NCBI GenBank assembly: GCA_946536145.1
Contig: CAMNEA010000004.1
Span: 29,338 to 93,337 of the forward strand
Source of the DNA: an uncultured Butyrivibrio sp.
Lineage (GTDB): Bacteria > Bacillota > Clostridia > Lachnospirales > Lachnospiraceae
DNA length: 64,000 bases
Direction of reading: 5' to 3'
This document shows positions 26,284 through 36,918 of this stretch, piece after piece. Position 1 is the stretch's first letter. Each line of letters opens with the position of its first letter. The notes below the pieces were generated by a model. That model had not been told where the DNA came from. It was given only the letters and a program-made list of their open reading frames with translations, and ran no database searches. Position numbers and translations under genes: made by a program.

Positions 26284-27084
26284 TCAGTTGTTCTTAAGAT
26301 ACTCGATGAAAGATTTTGAATTTGCAATCTGCTGGGTATTTGTAACTATCCCCGCGATGGGAGAAAACGATGTGTACGCTCCGCTTTCTTTCAGCACGGC
26401 TGAATCTGTGATTCTTATCCCTACAGGTACAGGGGTCTGCATATCATTTACGTCCATGTCTGGGAACTCAAAGGTCTCATCATACTCGGCTGCCATTACG
26501 GCGTATCTGTTTGAGCTGTCATATTTCCCTGACAGGATAAAATCTTTGTACTCATCGGATGCAAGGTAGTCTATAAAGGCCTGGTCAATATAGAACAGGT
26601 CATCCTCCATTGAGGCAAGTTCCTCGTCTGAAAAGACATTTCGAAGATCCAGAAATGTTTCCTGACCGGCGAAATGACCGAAGGAATTATCGTCAGCAAC
26701 CATCACATCAAGACTCTTGGCGGATATCATCGCAAGAACCTTTTCGCTGGTAGCGACCGCGCTTGTGTCAAGTGATGATGAGACATAATTGGCAGTCGTA
26801 TCTACAAGAACAGCCTCCTTCTGGGTATCTATCCCCGCGTATTGGGCATATCCATCCTGAAGATAAGTCTGTACATCGATGCCTTCACTGTTGATAAAAA
26901 TTGCATAGAGGGCATATGGCTTGTTGTTGGCTATGTCTCTTACTATCGTAACTATAAATATTACCGCGATCAGTGCAACAATCGTGTGTATTTTGTAGTA
27001 GTCCCAAAAGTATTCAAGATGCGCTTTAAAACCCGCACCTTGCAGTTTTTTTCTCTGTTCACGTATCTCTTCATTTACTGACAT
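26284..27084 (-). CDS. Single-pass membrane protein with extracytoplasmic domain, unknown function
   Basis: A 266-residue protein starting at ATG 27084. After a charged N-terminal helix (residues 1-32) there is one membrane segment (IHTIVALIAVIFIVTIVRDI), then a roughly 210-residue external domain. That domain has turns reminiscent of type 1 substrate-binding proteins (DVMVADDNSFGHFAGQETFLD, FILSGKYDSSNRYAVMAAEY), but I do not recognise the family. It is probably anchored with its bulk outside the cell. The spacing of 91 bases to the downstream minus-strand gene suggests separate transcription, and no terminator is evident. Confidence 0.65.
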   Translation of the reverse strand: MSVNEEIREQRKKLQGAGFKAHLEYFWDYYKIHTIVALIAVIFIVTIVRDIANNKPYALYAIFINSEGIDVQTYLQDGYAQYAGIDTQKEAVLVDTTANYVSSSLDTSAVATSEKVLAMISAKSLDVMVADDNSFGHFAGQETFLDLRNVFSDEELASMEDDLFYIDQAFIDYLASDEYKDFILSGKYDSSNRYAVMAAEYDETFEFPDMDVNDMQTPVPVGIRITDSAVLKESGAYTSFSPIAGIVTNTQQIANSKSFIEYLKNN

Positions 27085-27270
27085 TTTTCAACCTCGTTTT
27101 TCTGCTAAAACCTTTTTAACAGAAATATAATATTTTTTTTTCGTTAAAACATATATAATAAATATAGCTGTAACTTTTAGATATGATATCAAAAAAGACC
27201 TTGAAAGGAAAGGCAAAGTAATATAAGATAGTGCGTAAAAATCAAGAGAATATTGGGAGGAGCATTAGCA

Positions 27271-27783
27271 ATGGTTAGTGATACCAGTTATGTTGAATGC
27301 CTTGTGGCCAGCAAGGCCTCGCCTGTGATTAAGATTTTGAGCTATCTTTCACTTGTACTGGCCGTCGTTTTCTTTCTTTCTTCGATCCTCATGGGACTTG
27401 GGATCGTGGGTCTTGTTTTATGCATAGCTTTTGGCGCGGTTTATTATTTCCTTTCCATGAATGCGAGCATAGAATTTGAGTATCAGTACTGTGAAAAAGA
27501 GATCACTGTTGACAAGATACTCAACAAACAGAACCGCAAAAATGTTGGGAAATATGATGTGGAGCGCATTGAGGCAATGGCGCCGTCCCGCTCTTATCAT
27601 CTCGATGAGTACAAGAACAAAACATTAAAAACTGTTGACTATTCTGCAAGAGAGGCAGGAAGACAGCCGGATCCGACATATACATTTATTTATGATGGCA
27701 GGGAGAGAATCATCTTTGAGCCCAGTGCCGAGTTTGTGACAGCGGTCAAAAATGTGGCACCAAGAAGAGTTTTTACTGACTGA
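27271..27783 (+). CDS. Small membrane protein, DUF6106-like
   Basis: A 170-residue protein. ATG 27271 has GGGAGGAG at 27255-27262, 8 bases upstream; a TTG at 27253 would overlap that site. Two closely spaced membrane segments (about residues 20-65, ILSYLSLVLAVVFFLSSILM then IVGLVLCIAFGAVYYFL) are followed by a cytoplasmic beta-rich domain beginning IEFEYQYCEKEITVDKIL. This resembles Lachnospiraceae proteins annotated as DUF6106 or PH-like; the function is unknown. guaB starts 47 bases downstream. The upstream region has AT-rich -10-like sequences around 27126-27160. Confidence 0.7.
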   Translation: MVSDTSYVECLVASKASPVIKILSYLSLVLAVVFFLSSILMGLGIVGLVLCIAFGAVYYFLSMNASIEFEYQYCEKEITVDKILNKQNRKNVGKYDVERIEAMAPSRSYHLDEYKNKTLKTVDYSAREAGRQPDPTYTFIYDGRERIIFEPSAEFVTAVKNVAPRRVFTD

Positions 27784-27812
27784 GGATTGTTTTGGGGAAA
27801 ACATGTAAATAG

Positions 27813-29288
<1,476 letters not shown>

Positions 29289-29306
29289 TCACCTAAGGAG
29301 TAAGGC

Positions 29307-32039
29307 TTGCGTGATATAACTACAACAGCAGACAATAAGCTTAATGCCGCCAAGGGCGCTGCAGATATCAGCAGAGCCTTTGGCGGTTTTGCGCAAAAAA
29401 ACATAGATGACCTGCAGTCATGGCAGAATATGTTCTGCGATATGGCAGGCGTCTATGCGATCTGCCTTGATTCGGAAGGTGTTCCCATGACCGAGTTTTC
29501 CGGAAATGCCCACGAAATTGAAATTATCAGAAAATATGTGACACCAATAAGGATACACAATATCTATAAGCGGGTCTCAGAGAGTGATCTGGAGGATCAG
29601 GCAGTAGAGATAACAGAGATACCAAACCTTCGCCTTGCGGCGGTTGCGGTAGGAGGAGACTCTTCGATAGGCGCTGTCTGGGTTGTGTGCGGCATTTTTA
29701 CTGATGCAAGCTACGATCAGAGTTTTTTCCATTATCCACCAATTGAGAATTTCGGATATCTTATCACAGAAGATAAATTTTATAAGACACTGGATCTTTT
29801 ACGGGAATCCCTTAATATTCTGATAAAGGTCGAGAGATCCAGAACTCAGGCTCTTGCGATAAGCGAGGAGTCGAGGCTGCAGAAGCTTGAGATGACAAGC
29901 TCTTTTCACAGGGCCGAAGCCATGACGGAGATAGTATCGCTCCTTGACAGCGACGATCAGATTGAGGAGATAATGGTCGATGTGCTCTCAAGGCTCTGCT
30001 CATATCTGCAGATAAGTAACGGTTTCACCTGCAGGGTTCATGACCGCACGCTCATGGATATAGTCGTGCAGTGGACGCAGACGGGAGTCGATAAGCTGTT
30101 CCCGGAGACGACGGATCAGGAGATGTGCTGGTTTATCGGCGGATCCAAGGCCATTGTTGTATCGAGCGATACGCTGATGAATGCCGGTGAGAGGGAACAG
30201 CTTGACAATCTTGGAATAAAGGCACTTGTATCCATGCCGATAATAATTAACGGAGCACCGAGGTTTTACGTCTGCCTGACTGAAAACAGGGAGAACAGGA
30301 TATGGTCGATAGATGACATCAAATTTGTAAATGATGCTATCAGGATCCTTCAGAGTATCATCACCAAGAGACTGCAGACCAATTCCCTGGCAAGCTCTTT
30401 TCAGTCTCTTGAGGCCGTGCTTGACAATGTGGGAAGCTCGATCTATGTAAGGGATACCGGTACGGGAGTGCTTCTTTTTGCAAACAGGAGTTTTAAGAAG
30501 AACTTCAGCAGAGAACTGACAGAAAACAAACTTGCGGATCTCTTTGAGACCAATATTCCGTCAAGGAGTCACAGCGGTAATTATGAAGTCCATCACAGGG
30601 AGAGGGAGAAGTGGTATGAAGTCTACTACACCAGGATAAAGTGGGTTGACGGTCGGCCCGTATCTCTGTGCGCAATCTATGACATTACAGAGAAAAAGCT
30701 CTATCAGAAGCGGATAGAACAACAGGCCTACACTGATTTCCTGACAGGTCTTTACAACAGGATGTGCTGTGAAAAGGATCTGGCCAGATATGTTGACGAG
30801 GCAAGAACAGGTGGAACGCACGGTGCGATCATGTATCTGGATCTTGATGACTTCAAGCACATAAATGACAGCCTCGGGCACCAGTATGGAGACATACTTC
30901 TGCAGGATATTTCAAAGGCAATAGGAAGGATCGAGGGAATCCAGAACTCATGCTACCGCATGGGCGGAGATGAGTTTGTCATAGTTGTCCCTCCCGAGAG
31001 CTATTACCGGATAGACAAGATAATCGAGGAGATCAAAAATGCTTTTGCAACTCCCTGGTATCTCAAGGACAGCGACTATTACTGCACTATGAGTATGGGA
31101 CTTGTGAGATTCCCCGATCACGGCGATAATGTTTCGGAGCTCATCAGAAAATCCGATGTCGCTATGTACAGCGCCAAAAAATCAGGTAAGAACAGGATCG
31201 CTGAATATTCAGACAACATCGATTCCTCTTCAATACACAGACTTGACCTTGAGAAGAATATGTTTGACGCTATCTCCAAGCAGTGCGAGGAATTTGAAGT
31301 GTATTTTCAGCCCATAATAAGCATGGATGGGGATGAGAGGATAATGGGGCACATCGGTGCCGAGGCACTGGTGCGCTGGAACAGTGATTCGCTTGGATTC
31401 CTGAGTCCTGATGAGTTTATTCCGCTTGCTGAGTATCTTGGGCTCATCAATCCAATCGGCAATTATGTACTCAGAAAGGCATGTGAGTGCTGCAGGCAGT
31501 GGAATGAGACCGGAGACGGTGAATTTGCCGTTGGCGTCAATCTGAGTGTCGTTCAGATCATGCAGACGGACATAGTCGATATAATAAAGAACTGCCTTGA
31601 GGATAATGACATTGAGCCTTCGAGGATTATCCTTGAGCTTACTGAGAGACTTGCTATCAATGACCTGGCAAGGACCAAGCAGACGCTTCTTGACATTAAA
31701 GCGCTTGGAGTAAGGCTCGCCCTCGATGATTTTGGAGTCGGATATTCGGCGCTCAGCAGCATAAGGGCACTGCCCTTTGACATTATCAAGATCGACAGGG
31801 ATTTTGTGAAGGATATAGCTGAAGATAAGTACTCACAGGCATTTGTCAGATCGATGGTTGATATGGGTAAGACCATAGGTGCGGAGATATGTGTAGAAGG
31901 AATCGAATCCAAAGCGCAGCTCGACGCCCTTAAAGACATGGGGGTTAAGTATATTCAGGGATATCACTTCGACAAACCTCTTCGCAGGGCTGCATTTGAA
32001 GAGAAATATGTATATACCTCAAAAAAGGATAAAAGGTAG
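29307..32039 (+). CDS. Cyclic-di-GMP signalling protein with sensor, GAF, PAS, GGDEF and EAL domains
   Basis: A 910-residue cytoplasmic protein. The start is TTG 29307, with AAGGAG at 29295-29300. N-terminal residues about 25-150 resemble a PocR-type ligand sensor (LQSWQNMFCDMAGVYAICLD). A GAF-like region spans about 205-350, and a PAS region starts near 365 (LEAVLDNVGSSIYVRDTGTG). GGDEF follows (LTGLYNR, then CYRMGGDEFVIV), with the active motif intact; no R-x-x-D inhibitory site is seen just upstream. The EAL domain is intact, with EALVRW, ELTERL, DDFGVGYS, KIDRDF and QGYHF. It could both make and degrade c-di-GMP. A terminator follows. Confidence 0.93.
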   Translation: MRDITTTADNKLNAAKGAADISRAFGGFAQKNIDDLQSWQNMFCDMAGVYAICLDSEGVPMTEFSGNAHEIEIIRKYVTPIRIHNIYKRVSESDLEDQAVEITEIPNLRLAAVAVGGDSSIGAVWVVCGIFTDASYDQSFFHYPPIENFGYLITEDKFYKTLDLLRESLNILIKVERSRTQALAISEESRLQKLEMTSSFHRAEAMTEIVSLLDSDDQIEEIMVDVLSRLCSYLQISNGFTCRVHDRTLMDIVVQWTQTGVDKLFPETTDQEMCWFIGGSKAIVVSSDTLMNAGEREQLDNLGIKALVSMPIIINGAPRFYVCLTENRENRIWSIDDIKFVNDAIRILQSIITKRLQTNSLASSFQSLEAVLDNVGSSIYVRDTGTGVLLFANRSFKKNFSRELTENKLADLFETNIPSRSHSGNYEVHHREREKWYEVYYTRIKWVDGRPVSLCAIYDITEKKLYQKRIEQQAYTDFLTGLYNRMCCEKDLARYVDEARTGGTHGAIMYLDLDDFKHINDSLGHQYGDILLQDISKAIGRIEGIQNSCYRMGGDEFVIVVPPESYYRIDKIIEEIKNAFATPWYLKDSDYYCTMSMGLVRFPDHGDNVSELIRKSDVAMYSAKKSGKNRIAEYSDNIDSSSIHRLDLEKNMFDAISKQCEEFEVYFQPIISMDGDERIMGHIGAEALVRWNSDSLGFLSPDEFIPLAEYLGLINPIGNYVLRKACECCRQWNETGDGEFAVGVNLSVVQIMQTDIVDIIKNCLEDNDIEPSRIILELTERLAINDLARTKQTLLDIKALGVRLALDDFGVGYSALSSIRALPFDIIKIDRDFVKDIAEDKYSQAFVRSMVDMGKTIGAEICVEGIESKAQLDALKDMGVKYIQGYHFDKPLRRAAFEEKYVYTSKKDKR

Positions 32040-32052
32040 TACGGACCACAAT

Positions 32053-32086
32053 GCGCAGGCAGCGTGAAGGCGCTGCGGGCTTTTTT
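32053..32086 (+). terminator. Intrinsic terminator after GGDEF/EAL gene
   Basis: A GC-rich hairpin, GCAGCG / CGCTGC with a 6-base loop (a shifted CGCAG / CTGCG pairing is also possible), followed by GGGCTTTTTT. Confidence 0.75.
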
Positions 32087-32158
32087 GACGCAAAGATTGC
32101 AGATATGTGATATACTGAAATATAAACATTACAAATAGAAAGTTGGTTTTTTAAAGAA

Positions 32159-33829
32159 ATGGCAGAAGAAATAACTAATTCAAGACACTTTATTGAGCAG
32201 GCTATCGACAAGGATCTGAGCGAGGGAGTGTACGATCATGTGCATACACGTTTTCCTCCCGAGCCCAACGGCTTTTTGCATATAGGACATGCCAAGAGCA
32301 TACTTTTGAACTATGGAATGGCCAAGGAGTATGGCGGCAAGTTCAACATGAGATTCGATGATACCAATCCCACCAAGGAAAAGTCCGAGTTTATGGATGC
32401 CATTATTGAAGATGTGAAATGGCTTGGCGCGGATTATGAGGACAGACTCTTCTATGCATCGGACTACTTCGACGAGATGTATGAGGATGCTGTAAAGCTC
32501 ATCAAGAAGGGCAAGGCGTATGTATCACAGCTGACAGCCGATGAGATGAGAGAGTACAGAGGAACCCTTACAGAGCCGGGTAAAGACGACCCCAACAGAA
32601 ACAGAAGCGTTGAGGAGAATTTAAGACTCTTCGAGGAGATGAAGAGCGGAAGCGTTCCGGATGGGGCTATGACTCTGAGAGCCAAGATTGATATGGCATC
32701 TCCCAATATCAACATGAGAGATCCGATCATATACAGGGTGGCACATATGTCTCACGCAAGATGCGGGGACAAGTGGTGCATCTATCCCATGTACGATTTT
32801 GCTCACCCGATCGAGGATGCGATTGAGGGTATAACACATTCGCTCTGCACACTGGAGTTTGAGGATCACAGACCTCTTTATGACTGGGTCAAGACAGAGT
32901 GCGAATACAAGAACCCGCCGCGTCAGATCGAGTTTGCCAAGATGTATCTCAACAACGTTGTTACCGGCAAGAGATATATCAAGAGACTTGTAGAGGACGG
33001 AGTAGTCGACGGATGGGATGACCCAAGGCTTGTGACTATAGCATCTCTTCGTAGAAGAGGCTTCACCCCGGAGTCTATCAAGATGTTTGTTGATATGTGC
33101 GGCATAAGCAAGGCGCAGTCAACCGCAGAGTATGCAATGCTCGAGTACTGCATCAGGGAAGACCTCAAGCTGAAGGCTAAGAGAATGCTTGCGATCCTTA
33201 ATCCTGTTAAGCTCATCATAGACAACTATCCTGAGGATCAGACAGAGTATCTTGAGATAGAGAACAATAAGGAAGTCCCTGAGATGGGAACAAGAAAAGT
33301 TCCGTTTGGAAGAGAACTCTACATAGAGAGAGAAGATTTTTACGAGGATCCGCCTAAAAAATATTTCAGACTGTTCCCCGGCAATGAGGTAAGGCTCATG
33401 AATGCCTACTTTGTCACATGTACAGGCTGTGATAAAGATGAAAACGGCAATGTGATCGCAGTTCACTGCACATACGACCCGCAGACAAGGTCGGGAAGCG
33501 GATTTACAGGGCGTAAGGTCAAGGGCACTATCCACTGGGTAGCTGCCAAAGAGGCTCTGACCGCAGAGGTAAGACTATATGAGAATATAATCGATGAGGA
33601 GAAGGGAGTTTATAACGAGGATGGTTCGCTCAATCTCAACCCTCATTCGATAACTGTTATAAAGGACGCCAAGCTCGAGCCGGAGCTTAAGGATGTGCTT
33701 CCTTATGAGAAGTTCCAGTTTGTAAGAAACGGATTCTTCTGCGTGGACAGCAAGGATTCCAAGAGCGGCGCGCCCGTGTTTAACAGAATAGTTTCACTAA
33801 AAAGCTCCTTTGTGTTACCAAAAAACTGA
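32159..33829 (+). CDS. glnS: Glutaminyl-tRNA synthetase
   Basis: A 556-residue class I enzyme. The HIGH motif is at residues 41-44 in [16 protein letters not shown], with [10 protein letters not shown] next. The second signature, usually V-M-S-K-R-K-L in this family, is [12 protein letters not shown] here, keeping only the K-R core; the following [19 protein letters not shown] is canonical. The C-terminal beta-barrel anticodon-binding region is present. This is GlnRS rather than GluRS by the overall pattern. The ribosome binding site is weak. An extended -10 TGATATACT lies around 32108-32116. Confidence 0.93.
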   Translation: MAEEITNSRHFIEQAIDKDLSEGVYDHVHTRFPPEPNGFLHIGHAKSILLNYGMAKEYGGKFNMRFDDTNPTKEKSEFMDAIIEDVKWLGADYEDRLFYASDYFDEMYEDAVKLIKKGKAYVSQLTADEMREYRGTLTEPGKDDPNRNRSVEENLRLFEEMKSGSVPDGAMTLRAKIDMASPNINMRDPIIYRVAHMSHARCGDKWCIYPMYDFAHPIEDAIEGITHSLCTLEFEDHRPLYDWVKTECEYKNPPRQIEFAKMYLNNVVTGKRYIKRLVEDGVVDGWDDPRLVTIASLRRRGFTPESIKMFVDMCGISKAQSTAEYAMLEYCIREDLKLKAKRMLAILNPVKLIIDNYPEDQTEYLEIENNKEVPEMGTRKVPFGRELYIEREDFYEDPPKKYFRLFPGNEVRLMNAYFVTCTGCDKDENGNVIAVHCTYDPQTRSGSGFTGRKVKGTIHWVAAKEALTAEVRLYENIIDEEKGVYNEDGSLNLNPHSITVIKDAKLEPELKDVLPYEKFQFVRNGFFCVDSKDSKSGAPVFNRIVSLKSSFVLPKN

Positions 33830-33850
33830 TTCTTTGAAAAGAGGTATGTG

Positions 33851-34690
33851 ATGGCAGGTATTTTTTCAGGATTTGAAAAACTCGGACTTGGAAATCTCGG
33901 TGGAGAGGAACTGTTTGAAGACCCCAGGAAAAAAGAGGTTGTAGTTAAGAAGGAAGAACCCAAGAAAAAGCTTCAGCTTATAAATGAAGAAGACTATCTT
34001 TTCAGTAAGAAATATAAATGTCCTGTCTGCGATTCCGAATTTGAGTCCAAGACTGTCCGGACCGGCAAAGTCAGGATGAAAGGGGTTGATATTGATCTGC
34101 GCCCCGACTACGACGAGCTCGACCAGAACAAGTATGATATCATTGCCTGCACTGAATGCGGATATGCAGCGCTTGCAAGGTATTTTCCTACCCTCAACAA
34201 GATCCAGATCGATGATATCAGGGTCAAGATCTGTATGAACTACAAGCATGAGCCGAACAGGAACAGCATTTACACCTATGAGTATGCCAAGAGGCTGTAT
34301 CAGCTTGCCCTTGCCAATGCCGTTGTAAAGAAGGCCAAGAATTCTGAAAAGGCTTATCTGTGCCTTAAATATGCCTGGGTAATACGAGGTGAGACTCAGA
34401 AAATGGATCCGTCGGCAGATGGATATGAGACAAAGAAAAAAGAGAACGAGGAGCAGGAGAAAGAGCTTCTTTCAAATGCGCTGAACGGCTTCATCATGGC
34501 AAGGCAGACCGAGGAGTTCCCGATAGCGGGTATGGACTCGACAACCCTGGACTACATCATGGCTGCACTGGCTGTTGAGACGGGGCAGAAAGAGCTTGCG
34601 ACCAAGATGATCTCCGAGATCCTCTCATCAAGGACGGCAAAGAGCACTGTAAAGGACAAGGCAAGAACCCTTAAGGAAATGCTCGAATAA
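33851..34690 (+). CDS. DUF2225 family protein
   Basis: A 279-residue cytoplasmic protein. ATG 33851 is 6 bases after GAGG; a GTG sits just before it. After a variable basic N-terminus the DUF2225 domain starts near residue 50 with two CxxC zinc pairs (KCPVCDSEF and CTECGYAALARYF), then a TPR-like helical region with conserved YAKRLYQLALANAV and YLCLKYAWVIRGE. The biological role is unknown; some family members are near sporulation or cell-envelope genes. It follows glnS by 21 bases and ends in a terminator. Confidence 0.88.
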   Translation: MAGIFSGFEKLGLGNLGGEELFEDPRKKEVVVKKEEPKKKLQLINEEDYLFSKKYKCPVCDSEFESKTVRTGKVRMKGVDIDLRPDYDELDQNKYDIIACTECGYAALARYFPTLNKIQIDDIRVKICMNYKHEPNRNSIYTYEYAKRLYQLALANAVVKKAKNSEKAYLCLKYAWVIRGETQKMDPSADGYETKKKENEEQEKELLSNALNGFIMARQTEEFPIAGMDSTTLDYIMAALAVETGQKELATKMISEILSSRTAKSTVKDKARTLKEMLE

Positions 34691-34712
34691 GCCTGACAGA
34701 TAAAAAGACAAA

Positions 34713-34748
34713 TTAAAACCCCTGCAGTGATCTGCAGGGGTTAATTAT
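34713..34748. terminator. Bidirectional terminator
   Basis: A perfect 11-bp stem AACCCCTGCAG / CTGCAGGGGTT (34717-34727 and 34732-34742) with loop TGAT, flanked by AATTAA and AATTATT. It separates the DUF2225 gene from a convergent minus-strand gene. Confidence 0.85.
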
Positions 34749-34756
34749 TGTCCTAA

Positions 34757-35167
34757 TTACTTGTCTTCATCATCAAAGAACTCTTCAGAGGCATCAGGAT
34801 CCTCGTCCTCTTCGTCGAGAGCATCGTCATCGGATGTCACAGGAACGTTGCCTGAAGCATCTTCCTTGGCATCAGCGGGTGCATCAGCCTTTTCGTCCTT
34901 TTCTTCCTCTTTTTCTTCTGTCTTTTCCTCTTCAGCAGCTTCGCCGTTTCCATTTGTGATATCAACGTATTTACGTGAACCAAATTTGGGATCGGATGAA
35001 GCTTCGTCGTCATCGTCAAAGTCGTCGAAGTCATCAAAATCATCGTCATCGAAGCTGTCAGCTATTTCTTCTTCTCTTTTGCTGAGATAGTAATAAGCAC
35101 CTGCGGCAGCAGCACCTGCAGCGGCACAAAACAGTATGAATTTTCCGAATCCATTATTCTTGGACAT
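34757..35167 (-). CDS. Small acidic single-pass membrane protein
   Basis: A 136-residue protein starting at ATG 35167, with GGAGGAGT upstream. One Ala-rich membrane segment at about residues 9-28 (KFILFCAAAGAAAAGAYYYL) is followed by a highly acidic tail with D/F repeats (FDDDDFDDFDDFDDDD) and K/E-rich sequence to an FFDDEDK end. The net charge is strongly negative. Function unknown; proteins of this layout are widespread in Lachnospiraceae. The tail is probably disordered and could bind cations or basic partners. Confidence 0.75.
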   Translation of the reverse strand: MSKNNGFGKFILFCAAAGAAAAGAYYYLSKREEEIADSFDDDDFDDFDDFDDDDEASSDPKFGSRKYVDITNGNGEAAEEEKTEEKEEEKDEKADAPADAKEDASGNVPVTSDDDALDEEDEDPDASEEFFDDEDK

Positions 35168-35271
35168 CTTGACTCCTCCTATTTCAAACGGTTATATAGA
35201 TTTTAATACAATTTTCCAACATTTTAAAGTCCTGAGTATTAAATTTTGATAAATATCACAAAATCATTGAA

Positions 35272-35311
35272 GCGTTATTTTAATAATGATAAACTAGATT
35301 TAGACTAACGC
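35272..35311 (+). promoter_or_regulatory. Dyad upstream of tetR-type gene, possible operator
   Basis: GCGTTA at 35272-35277 and TAACGC at 35306-35311 flank an AT-rich core that contains -10-like GATAAACT and an inner partial palindrome CTAGATTTAG. Position and symmetry fit autoregulation by the TetR protein 30 bases downstream, but this is a weak call. Confidence 0.3.
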
Positions 35312-35340
35312 GGTCAACAGGGGACATAAGAGGATTATGT

Positions 35341-35949
35341 ATGAACGAAAGATTTTTTGACCTAAAGAAGGAAAAGCAGGACAGGATGATCAATTCGGCT
35401 CTAAGGATCTTTTCCCAGTACGGATACCGCCATGCAAGTACTGACGATATCATTAAAGGCGCGGGGATCAGCAAGGGACTGCTCTTTCATTATTTTGAGA
35501 GCAAGATCGGACTTTATGCTTTTTTGTACGACTATGCCACAAGGTTTGTGACATTGGAACTGACCGCCAATGTAGAAAAAAATGAAAACGGCTATTTTGA
35601 ACTTTACAAGCAGATATTGAACGCCAGAGCGGACTCAATGGCACAGTATCCGTATATTTTCCTGTTCCTCAATAAGGCTGATGAAGAGAGTGACGCAGAT
35701 GCACTCATGGAGATCAGCGAGAGGAGGGAGAAGTATAACAGGATCATGGAGTCCTTAAGAGAGAGGGCGGACATATCTGTTTTTGCGCCTTTTGCGGATT
35801 ATGCGAAGGTCGGAGATATTCTTGATTTTACAATAAACGGTCTTATTGAAAGAAATGTGAAATCAGAGAATTTCAGATCGGATTTTTTTCTTGAAGAAGC
35901 TGTTACATATGTGGACATGATCCGGGATGCCATGATCCGGAAGGAATAA
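35341..35949 (+). CDS. TetR family transcriptional regulator
   Basis: A 202-residue protein. The N-terminal DNA-binding domain has the family pattern RMINSALRIFSQYGYRHAST, then DDIIKGAGISKGLLFHYFES. The remaining helices form the ligand-binding and dimer domain; ligand unknown. The PfkB-family gene starts 10 bases later, so the regulator probably leads the operon 35341-38445 or beyond. Confidence 0.92.
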   Translation: MNERFFDLKKEKQDRMINSALRIFSQYGYRHASTDDIIKGAGISKGLLFHYFESKIGLYAFLYDYATRFVTLELTANVEKNENGYFELYKQILNARADSMAQYPYIFLFLNKADEESDADALMEISERREKYNRIMESLRERADISVFAPFADYAKVGDILDFTINGLIERNVKSENFRSDFFLEEAVTYVDMIRDAMIRKE

Positions 35950-35959
35950 GGAGGTCTAT

Positions 35960-36886
35960 ATGAGCAATTTTTTGGTAGCTGGTGTTACGCAGATCGAGAC
36001 TATTGTCAGAGTAGACAAGATCCCTGTGAGCTATGCTCCACTGACAAGAGTACATGATTCCATCTTCACGGCCGTGGGAGGCGACGCCTACAATGAATCT
36101 CTGGCACTTAAGTGGCTCGGGGATGAAGTGTGCTTTATGTCGATCGTGGGCAGAAACCAGGATCTTAGTGTGATCAATCCTCCGGACAGGAAGATCACTC
36201 TTTCCACACAGTACATAATCCCACAGATGAAGGAGACCCCTACCGAGGTGGTACTCTATGACAAGATGCGCAAACAACAGACATTTGAAGACCTTAAGGA
36301 TCTTCGTGAGAATGTCTATGACATGTCGATGGTGGCTCCGATTGTCGAGAGCTGTGACATGATGGTGCTTGCTAACGCCAATTTCTGCAGACCTTTCGCA
36401 AAGGCAGCTAAAGAGCACAGAAAGCCCATCGCGGTAAACATAAGAAACTATAGCCGTGAGAAGGAAAAATACAATAAGGACTTCCTTGAGCCGGCCAAAG
36501 TTCTCTATTTCAGCGATGATACGCTGACTGAGGATCCGTATGAGTTCATAGACCGAATTGCAACGACCTACGAAACAGAGATCATTATACTCGGACAGGG
36601 CAGTGAAGGCCTGATTCTGTTTGACAAGACCCAGGATCTTAGGGTACATTACAAGACGGTGAAGACTAACGAGGTGGTTAATACGATTGGTGCAGGAAAC
36701 GCTCTTTTTGCATGCTTCCTTCACTATTACATGGAAAACGGTGACAGCGTCAATGCTATCAAGAATGCGCTTCTGTTCGCATCCTACAAAATCGGATACA
36801 TGGGGACCAGCAATGGCTTCATGACCACAGAGCAGCTCGATCAGTGGAGAAATCTGATCTGGGGAATCAAAAAGAGCGTTTTTTGA
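35960..36886 (+). CDS. PfkB-family carbohydrate kinase homologue with altered catalytic site
   Basis: A 308-residue ribokinase-fold protein. The N-terminal sugar-binding signature is present (FTAVGGDAYNESLALKWLGD), and the C-terminal signature is NTIGAGNALFACFLHYYME. In active PfkB enzymes the latter reads D-T-x-G-A-G-D, where the last Asp is the catalytic base; here it is Asn (about residue 247), and the first Asp is also Asn. The fold and ATP-site surroundings look preserved. It may be a very slow kinase or a sugar-binding regulator. Its neighbours are TetR upstream and malQ downstream (32 bases), pointing to alpha-glucan metabolism. Confidence 0.85.
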   Translation: MSNFLVAGVTQIETIVRVDKIPVSYAPLTRVHDSIFTAVGGDAYNESLALKWLGDEVCFMSIVGRNQDLSVINPPDRKITLSTQYIIPQMKETPTEVVLYDKMRKQQTFEDLKDLRENVYDMSMVAPIVESCDMMVLANANFCRPFAKAAKEHRKPIAVNIRNYSREKEKYNKDFLEPAKVLYFSDDTLTEDPYEFIDRIATTYETEIIILGQGSEGLILFDKTQDLRVHYKTVKTNEVVNTIGAGNALFACFLHYYMENGDSVNAIKNALLFASYKIGYMGTSNGFMTTEQLDQWRNLIWGIKKSVF

Positions 36887-36918
36887 AGAACATCAACAGA
36901 AATAACGGGGAATAAAAA

